NCBI RefSeq assembly: GCF_003003125.1
Contig: NZ_PVTZ01000011.1
Span: 1 to 64,000 of the forward strand
Source of the DNA: Laceyella sediminis
Lineage (GTDB): Bacteria; Bacillota; Bacilli; Thermoactinomycetales; Thermoactinomycetaceae
DNA: 64,000 nt
Reading direction: 5' to 3'
Made by a program: the position numbers and the translations under genes. Under the pieces are notes generated by a model that was given only the letters and a program-made list of their open reading frames with translations, searched no databases and was not told the origin of the DNA. Positions 58,560 to 64,000 of the stretch are shown here, piece by piece (within the stretch, counting starts at the first letter, position 1; every line of letters starts with the position of its first letter).

Positions 58560-59636
58560 TCACAGCATTCGATCCAACCGATCTAGCGCGTCATCTTTTT
58601 CGGTGTTGATGACGTGGGTATAGATTTGGGTGGTCTGGATGCTAGAATGGCCCAAAATCTCCTGCACCACACGCAAATTTTCGCCGTTGGAGAGGAGCAA
58701 AGTAGCTAGCGTGTGGCGCAATTTGTGAGGAGAGATATTGGCGGCTTTGGGTGGAAGATTGGCTTCGCGCACGTATTTCTTGATGATTTCGGAAATGCCT
58801 TTGCGGCTGATCCGTTGATAATTTTTATTGAGGAACAAGGCGTATTGGTGTTCTGGCGGTACCGGATCTTTGGGCCGCCGTTCCAAGTAGGCTTTGAGAG
58901 CGTCCATAGCATTGCCGTTTAATTTCAACATGCGCTCTTTGCCGCCTTTGCCGATGATAATGATGCGGTACACCTGCCCATCCGTTTGAATGCTATTCAG
59001 ATTCAGGTTAATCAACTCGGAAACGCGCATGCCAGTGTTTAAAAACATCAGGATGATGGCGAGATCTCGCGTTTCAATCCAATTGGGGCTTTTGGTGTTT
59101 TTCTTTTGGTGGTAGTGATGGACTGCTTGGATGAGCCTGAGTGCTTCCTCCTTGGTCAGAAATACTGGCACTTTGGAGCGGGCGCGTGATTTGAGCGTCG
59201 CATCCTCATATTCTTCCATCGGGTCGCGGTCGAGAACATGGGATTTCACCAGAAACCGGAACAGCGAGCGGAGGGATGCGCGTTTGCGCTGTTTGCCGCT
59301 GCGCGAGTTTTCGCGGAAATGCGTGCGTTCTACCCAGACTTCTTTCATTTCTCCCGTAATGGGATCTTTTTTCTTCATTTTGATATGTACGGTGCGCTCA
59401 TACCCGTTTTCAATATGACGGAAAAACCGTTTAAGGGTCATGGCGTCGACTTGGTAGATGGTTTTGCCGCGCGTAGTTAAAAAATCAAAGAAAAGCGCAA
59501 AGTCATAAGCATAATTGGCTATCGTTTGTTTAGATCGGTCGGCGCTGATCATTTCTAGGAAGAAATCTTGCACCTCTTCTGGAAATTGGCCTACGATTCG
59601 ATTTATGCTTTCTGGTAGTTTGCGCGACACTATCAT
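58560..59636 (-). CDS. Tyrosine recombinase (XerC/XerD-like)
   Basis: 358 residues. An N-terminal SAM-like core-binding domain (residues ~20-150, with a basic insertion RTVHIKMKKKDPITGEMKE) and a C-terminal catalytic domain with Arg in NTGMRVSELINL, Lys in IGKGGKERML, HKLRH and GHSSIQTTQIYTH with the nucleophilic Tyr. All active-site residues are present. It is longer than XerC/D (about 300) because of the insertion and an extended N-terminus. Such a gene beside lexA is not linked to any obvious integrated element here, so it is more likely a chromosomal recombinase than a prophage integrase. It begins ATG 59636 after GGGGGGTG. Confidence 0.9.
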   Translation of the reverse strand: MIVSRKLPESINRIVGQFPEEVQDFFLEMISADRSKQTIANYAYDFALFFDFLTTRGKTIYQVDAMTLKRFFRHIENGYERTVHIKMKKKDPITGEMKEVWVERTHFRENSRSGKQRKRASLRSLFRFLVKSHVLDRDPMEEYEDATLKSRARSKVPVFLTKEEALRLIQAVHHYHQKKNTKSPNWIETRDLAIILMFLNTGMRVSELINLNLNSIQTDGQVYRIIIIGKGGKERMLKLNGNAMDALKAYLERRPKDPVPPEHQYALFLNKNYQRISRKGISEIIKKYVREANLPPKAANISPHKLRHTLATLLLSNGENLRVVQEILGHSSIQTTQIYTHVINTEKDDALDRLDRML

Positions 59637-59848
59637 GGTGGTTCACCCCCCTGGCAAGTACATATGTTAGCGATCAGGCCAGCATGACGGAAACAACATG
59701 TCCGCAAGCCGGATATGGCGTGAAAGGGCGATCAACCATTCCCATTTTACCATGTTTTTCATCAGCGGGAGGGACAAAGGGTGGGTTTTTCTCCCTGTTC
59801 ATGTTATGATGCAAGATGTCAGCAATCCTTGTGAAAGGGGTGCCTTTC

Positions 59849-60625
59849 TTGCTCATAAAACGATGGGCGTTGTTGTTGTCATTGGCGGTAGTGGGATTGA
59901 CTGGTTGCAGTTCGTTTTCGTTTGGGGACGGAACGTCAACTGCTCCGGGACAAGCGACGAAACAGATTGTCGGGATTGTGGAAAAAGCGGAGCGGGCTTT
60001 GCAAGAAAATCCGCAGAATACATACCGCTTGGAGGGAAAAGGGTTTTATGCGACAGTGGTGGCTGATTTCGCTCAAAACAAGATGCATATTTCCGGTTTA
60101 GATGAAGGCATGCAAATTCCCTTGAAAGGGTATGTCAGTGGGAATGATGTCTTTGAGAAATTGATGGTGACATCGGAAGCGAAATGGTATTCTTATGCGG
60201 CCATGGACTTGCCTTACATCGTGCAAATCTATCCACTTCCCGGTTATCTTCCGCATCTGCCCCGATACTTGGCTTATACCAAAAAATATTCAGGCGATAT
60301 CGAATTGACGGATGATGGGAACGTCTTCCGCTTGGAGTGGAAGGCACCGGAACCTGAACGGCTAGCCTTGCAAGAGCGCTTACGGAAGCTGGAGGCATAC
60401 AGTCTATTTCCCAATGAGGAAAATCCAGTTCCAACCGATATCGAATTGATGGAGATGCGCCAAAAGTTGACAATAGACAAGAAGACATATCAAGTGAAAG
60501 AAATTTGGATGGAAACTTATTATCCCGAGAATAAAATCGACATGAAGATGACATGGAAAAAAGCAGGTGCGAACCAAGTAGACGTGCCGGACAACGTCAA
60601 GAGCGAGGCCAAACAAATTAAATAG
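59849..60625 (+). CDS. Putative lipoprotein of unknown function
   Basis: 258 residues. TTG 59849 follows AAAGGGGTG; the signal RWALLLSLAVVGLTGC ends in a lipobox. The mature protein has a Ser/Thr-rich linker, a helix (KQIVGIVEKAERALQENP) and a large beta-rich domain (GKGFYATVVADFAQNKMHI, then KLTIDKKTYQVKEIWMET). The layout resembles LolA/LppX-like or DUF6612-like Bacillales lipoproteins that bind lipid or peptide, but I cannot assign a family. It is monocistronic with a hairpin after it (GGCTCTTACTTTTAGGTAAGAGCC, in parts: stem GGCTCTTAC / GTAAGAGCC, 60640-60662). Confidence 0.7.
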   Translation: MLIKRWALLLSLAVVGLTGCSSFSFGDGTSTAPGQATKQIVGIVEKAERALQENPQNTYRLEGKGFYATVVADFAQNKMHISGLDEGMQIPLKGYVSGNDVFEKLMVTSEAKWYSYAAMDLPYIVQIYPLPGYLPHLPRYLAYTKKYSGDIELTDDGNVFRLEWKAPEPERLALQERLRKLEAYSLFPNEENPVPTDIELMEMRQKLTIDKKTYQVKEIWMETYYPENKIDMKMTWKKAGANQVDVPDNVKSEAKQIK

Positions 60626-60639
60626 GATAGTTGAGCAAG

Positions 60640-60666
60640 GCTCTTACTTTTAGGTAAGAGCCTTTG
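60640..60666 (+). terminator. Terminator of the 59.8 kb lipoprotein gene
   Basis: Stem GGCTCTTAC / GTAAGAGCC with a 6-nt loop followed by TTTG. Confidence 0.75.
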
Positions 60667-60691
60667 TCATAAAACTAGCAGACAAACAGCC

Positions 60692-61195
60692 TTAACAAGC
60701 TACAAAGCCCAACTTGGTGTTGATTGCGAGCATGGGCTTGTTCATATGGGCGACTCGGGTTTCCACCCGTTGCACGCCTTTGGCCAAGCAGATGTGAAGC
60801 AAATGCTGTTTTAAGATCGTAGCCATTCCGGTGCCCCGGTATGCTTTGGACACGACTGTCAGCCCAGTGTGGGCGCACGTTCCATCAATGGCCAGCGTGC
60901 TTAGCGCGATCCACTTTTGGCCATGTGAGATGAGCAAAGTCGTTTCCCTGTGTGGCCAGTAAGAGGTTGGATAAATGCGTGTGACAAAGTCTTCATAACT
61001 CTCAAACTCTCCGCTCCGACATCCGGGGTCATCCAACACCCCTTCACGCACTAAGGGATAGAGGGCGCGTCTGGTCATTTCGTTGTCTCCCGCCTGCGCG
61101 AGCGTGAAGAGATGGTATGGCGGTTCAAGCGGTTTTGGAGAGATTGTGGTAGCATCAATAGTGGTCAGATCGAGGGAAAGATGAATGAATGACAT
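60692..61195 (-). CDS. GNAT-family N-acetyltransferase
   Basis: 167 residues. LTVVSKAYRGTGMATILKQHLL contains the acetyl-CoA binding Q/RxxGxG/A motif as RGTGMA, and VETRVAHMNKPMLAINTKLGFV is the typical C-terminal beta-bulge region in GNAT proteins (NKPMLAINTKLGF). The substrate is unknown. ATG 61195 follows AGGAGGCTTG. It stands alone on the minus strand, between a lipoprotein and the restriction locus. Confidence 0.88.
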   Translation of the reverse strand: MSFIHLSLDLTTIDATTISPKPLEPPYHLFTLAQAGDNEMTRRALYPLVREGVLDDPGCRSGEFESYEDFVTRIYPTSYWPHRETTLLISHGQKWIALSTLAIDGTCAHTGLTVVSKAYRGTGMATILKQHLLHICLAKGVQRVETRVAHMNKPMLAINTKLGFVAC

Positions 61196-61445
61196 GACAA
61201 GCCTCCTGTGACAAGATGTTTCATGCCTGGTTGTCAAATGGTTTATATTCCACCGACCGTTCAGTTTGATCGTATCGGCTTTAATTTGTTATGGCAAGGA
61301 TCATTGTATCCGTTGACATGGTATACCCCGCCATATGTTTCAAAGACGGGTGGTTCTTTATTTGAGCAAGGAGTTGTTTTAATTTAAAATGTTCTTGCTA
61401 ACTCATATGAGATCATTGAGAAACGGATGGGAGAGTTGAGGCAGG

Positions 61446-63185
61446 ATGAGCGCACAGCATCGTGGACGGAACGTGGAAGCGGAGTGCGAGTTGCGAATCT
61501 ATCCGTCTCCGCCAGAAGAGTGGAGGCAGGTGTGGTTGGTGGAGTCGCCCACTTTTGTAGAGGAGCCCGTTGAAAGAAAAATCAGCCGCTTGTCAATTGC
61601 GAAGCCTGGCTCCGACCCGATAATCCAACAGATACAATCCGGTGACCTGCTTGTATGCCATACCCGCGGCACAAAGCATCAAATCATGGAAGTGTTGTTG
61701 TTGGTAGACGAGCCCCCCCAAAGCGGCCGTCCGGTGACAGTGTACATAAAACAGTTTGAAGAGCATCCACCTGTGTTGTTGGATGCATTGATCGCCGCTT
61801 GTGCGGAATGCACCAATCCGCCGGCTGGCGGCACGTATCTCATCCCCGCTGATGTTTTGCACAGGATTCGTACCGTACAACCGGAGGTGAGCATGCTATT
61901 TGCGCGCCCCCGCCACTGGGTATTTCAATGCAATCCCCGCTTGTATGATTTGAAACAAGCGGTGCGGCGAAATCATTTGAAGACGTGGAAAGTGACGGCG
62001 CATAAGCAACGTATCAAAAAGGGCGACAAGGTGATCATGTGGATGACGGGGAGTGAAGCGGGATGTTACGCCCTGGCAACGGTGCGGACAGAGGTGTTCA
62101 AAGGATGGGGGGAGATGGTGGAAGCGGACTATTTTCATGCGGATGACTTGCCGGAATCGTGGGACCGATGTGAAATAGAGATTGACTTAGATTTGACCGC
62201 AACCCCCATTTTGCGGAAGACGACGGAAGCAGATCCGGAATTGGCGGGGTTGAAAGTGGGCATGCAAGGGACTAACTTTCAGGCGACCCCTGCACAATAC
62301 CAACAACTCTTGCGGCTGGCTTTGTCTGAGCGGAGAGGGATGATGGCAAAGGCCGCCCCTCGTTACAGCTTGGCCGATTTTTGTGCGGACACTGGCTATG
62401 CTGAACAAGAAGTAAATCGTTGGCTTCGTGCTATCCAGCGCAAAGGCCAAGTAATTTTTGGAGGGCCTCCGGGCACAGGCAAAACATATGTCGCTGAGCG
62501 CTTGGCCCGTTTGCTTACGAGCGAGGGGAATGGCTTTTATGAGATGGTGCAGTTTCATCCCAACTATGCATATGAAGATTTCATCCAAGGGATTCGCCCG
62601 GTGGTGACGGAGGAGGGCAAGCAAAAGGTTGAGCTGGTTCCGGGGCGCTTCTTGGAATTTTGTGAGCGGGCCCGGTGTTGTGGTGGTACATGTGTGATGG
62701 TCATTGATGAAATTAATCGTGCTCATCTGCCCCGCGTGCTAGGGGAGCTTATGCTCACTTTGGAATATAGGGAAATCGAAATCCCGTTGGCTGGTGGAAA
62801 CCGATTTTCCATCCCGAAAGGTGTGCGGCTGATCGGCACGATGAATACGGCTGACCGTTCCATCGCGCTGTTGGATGTGGCCTTGCGCCGGCGGTTCGCT
62901 TTTATTCGATTGTCGCCACAGTATGAACAGCTGCGCCGATTCCACCACCTCCGGGATAATGACGTTGAAGGGCTGATTCTATTGTTACAGGAAATCAATG
63001 AGCGTGTGGGCGATCCTTCTTTCGCGCTTGGAATTTCTTATTTTATGGTGGAGAATCTAGCCGAGGAATTGGAAGAGATATGGAAATGGGAAGTTGAACC
63101 CTACTTGGAGGACGTGTTGTTTGATCAACCGGACTCAGCCGCATCGTACTGCTGGGAACGGGTGAAAGGGCGCCTCCTTCCATGA
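61446..63185 (+). CDS. mcrB: McrB-type restriction ATPase with N-terminal EVE domain
   Basis: 579 residues. Residues 1-150 form an unassigned domain with a possibly EVE/PUA-like fold (SGDLLVCHTRGTKHQIMEV). Residues ~156-292 are an EVE domain (RHWVFQCNPRLYDLKQAV, KKGDKVIMWMTGSEAGCYA), a reader of modified bases. The AAA+ McrB motor follows: Walker A GPPGTGKT at 340-347, FHPNYAYEDFIQG, Walker B VMVIDEIN at 417-424 and the McrB signature MNTADRSI at 466-473. With McrC it forms a modification-dependent (type IV) restriction complex that translocates on GTP and cuts methylated foreign DNA. Its stop overlaps the mcrC start. Confidence 0.9.
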   Translation: MSAQHRGRNVEAECELRIYPSPPEEWRQVWLVESPTFVEEPVERKISRLSIAKPGSDPIIQQIQSGDLLVCHTRGTKHQIMEVLLLVDEPPQSGRPVTVYIKQFEEHPPVLLDALIAACAECTNPPAGGTYLIPADVLHRIRTVQPEVSMLFARPRHWVFQCNPRLYDLKQAVRRNHLKTWKVTAHKQRIKKGDKVIMWMTGSEAGCYALATVRTEVFKGWGEMVEADYFHADDLPESWDRCEIEIDLDLTATPILRKTTEADPELAGLKVGMQGTNFQATPAQYQQLLRLALSERRGMMAKAAPRYSLADFCADTGYAEQEVNRWLRAIQRKGQVIFGGPPGTGKTYVAERLARLLTSEGNGFYEMVQFHPNYAYEDFIQGIRPVVTEEGKQKVELVPGRFLEFCERARCCGGTCVMVIDEINRAHLPRVLGELMLTLEYREIEIPLAGGNRFSIPKGVRLIGTMNTADRSIALLDVALRRRFAFIRLSPQYEQLRRFHHLRDNDVEGLILLLQEINERVGDPSFALGISYFMVENLAEELEEIWKWEVEPYLEDVLFDQPDSAASYCWERVKGRLLP

Positions 63186-64000
63186 GCGTCGTGCAATGGC
63201 TGGAGCTGGAGGAGGAAATCGTTTGTGAATTTGGAAATGAGGAGTTGCCGCCGGAAGTGGGGGAGGAGATTTGCCGACGGTACTCCCGGTGGTTGGATGT
63301 CGAATTTCCATCTCCTAAAACAAACAATCGCTGGCGAATCCGAGCGAAAGGATGGGTCGGCTATATGCCGCTTGCGGGGGGACGGGGCATATATGTGCGG
63401 CCCAAGGTTCCGGTAACCAATTTGTTTCAGATGATGGAGGTGGCCTATGATCTGATAAGCTTGCGTCTCTTTGAAGGCCGAGCCGTGGTAGCTTCTTTGC
63501 CAGGCTTTTATGAGCGGGTGGTGGAGTCGCTGGCTGTCCGAGTGTTGCGGCGGGCGCGACAGGGATTTTATCAGGCATATGTGGCTAGAGAAGAAGTTTT
63601 GCCATACATCAGGGGACGTTGGCGAGCGGGGGACTACCCGCGTCATCCAGCTAGGCCGGGGTTCGCATGTGCGTTTGAAGAAATGGTTGTAGACAACGAG
63701 GAGAATCAAATCATTCTGTGGACGTTGCATCACGTGATGAAGAGTGGCTATTGTCAACGGCCTGAGGTATTATCCGCTGTGCGCAAAGCGTATCAAGCTA
63801 TGGAGGCAGGCGTTTCTTTGAGGCGGTATACGGCAGCGGATTGCGCGAATCGAAATTATCACCGGCTGAATCGTGATTACGCGCCGATGCATACATTATG
63901 CCAGTTTTTGTTGGATACATCAGGCCCTTCGCATGTGCGTGGTGATCGCATTTTTACTCCGTTTGCCCTTAACATGCCCCGTTTATACGAACGGTTTGTG
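63182..64000 (+). CDS. mcrC: McrC, nuclease subunit of the McrBC system (3' end outside window)
   Basis: The frame begins at ATG 63182, overlapping the McrB stop (ATGA), and is open through the last base (273 codons visible). The N-terminal WIGYMPL-like WVGYMPLAGGRGIYVRPKV and the following PVTNLFQMMEVAYDL are the McrC hallmark, with LRRARQGFYQAYVAREEVLPYIRGRW as the linker. In family members the PD-(D/E)XK nuclease lies in the part not visible here, so its integrity cannot be judged. Cotranscribed and coupled with McrB. Confidence 0.88.
   Translation, partial: MSVVQWLELEEEIVCEFGNEELPPEVGEEICRRYSRWLDVEFPSPKTNNRWRIRAKGWVGYMPLAGGRGIYVRPKVPVTNLFQMMEVAYDLISLRLFEGRAVVASLPGFYERVVESLAVRVLRRARQGFYQAYVAREEVLPYIRGRWRAGDYPRHPARPGFACAFEEMVVDNEENQIILWTLHHVMKSGYCQRPEVLSAVRKAYQAMEAGVSLRRYTAADCANRNYHRLNRDYAPMHTLCQFLLDTSGPSHVRGDRIFTPFALNMPRLYERFV

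Noticed and set aside
1-64000. tRNA, rRNA, prophage or conjugative element
   Set aside because: No tRNA-like cloverleaf or rRNA sequence noticed, and the single tyrosine recombinase lacks phage neighbours and flanking repeats.

Overview
The window reads as the chromosome of a low-to-mid GC Gram-positive bacterium of the Bacillales. Thermoactinomycetaceae (Laceyella/Polycladomyces-like) is my best guess from gene content and style, but that is inference. The supporting features are Bacillus-type ribosome binding sites with frequent GTG and TTG starts, a Geobacillus-like mtlA-mtlR-mtlF-mtlD order, a HrcA/CIRCE operator, NagR/DasR-type dre operators, NrdR boxes, and lipoproteins with classical lipoboxes. 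I saw no rRNA or tRNA genes.

Layout. Positions 1-1.2 kb are an AT-rich polymorphic-toxin tail: a toxin C-terminal domain running in from the left edge, its probable immunity gene, and decayed remnants of a second cassette. A possible CRISPR relic follows. At 2.0-7.3 kb is a mannitol PTS operon. At 7.3-9.8 kb a MocR-type regulator and an EamA exporter diverge from a perfect palindrome. At 9.9-11.9 kb is htpG, broken by a one-base frameshift and preceded by a CIRCE element. At 12-16 kb are small accessory genes, a MITE-like repeat and a two-repeat orphan CRISPR array. At 16-28 kb are mixed housekeeping genes: M1 peptidase, solitary cobQ, MarR/quinone reductase pair, amino-acid permease, pseudouridine synthase, FrnE-like DsbA, thioredoxin reductase, SMR transporter and a VWA lipoprotein.

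At 28-31.3 kb is an NrdR-controlled ribonucleotide reductase operon. At 32-40.7 kb is an amino-sugar regulon: nagA-nagB-SIS, then an ABC importer without ATPase, a cytoplasmic NagZ-type hexosaminidase and a NagR-type GntR repressor. A dre operator overlaps each of its two promoters. At 40.9-48.7 kb are an MFS transporter, glutathione peroxidase, a secreted metzincin-CAP fusion, an O-methyltransferase with a nonsense codon, a TrmB-family regulator and a split LigD (ligase and polymerase as separate genes). At 48.7-61 kb are mtaD, a compact FtsH-like protease with a membrane partner, a putative queuosine-precursor transporter, a candidate structured RNA, a 3-hydroxyacyl-CoA dehydrogenase/acetate kinase pair, an aspartate aminotransferase, lexA and a tyrosine recombinase. 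The right edge enters a type IV restriction system, EVE-McrB plus McrC, and McrC runs off the window.

A 135-137 bp MITE-like element with 14-bp terminal inverted repeats occurs in two full copies (12.0 and 32.1 kb) and one fragment (47.7 kb). Two genes (htpG, O-methyltransferase) carry single-nucleotide lesions that need a read-level check before being called pseudogenes.
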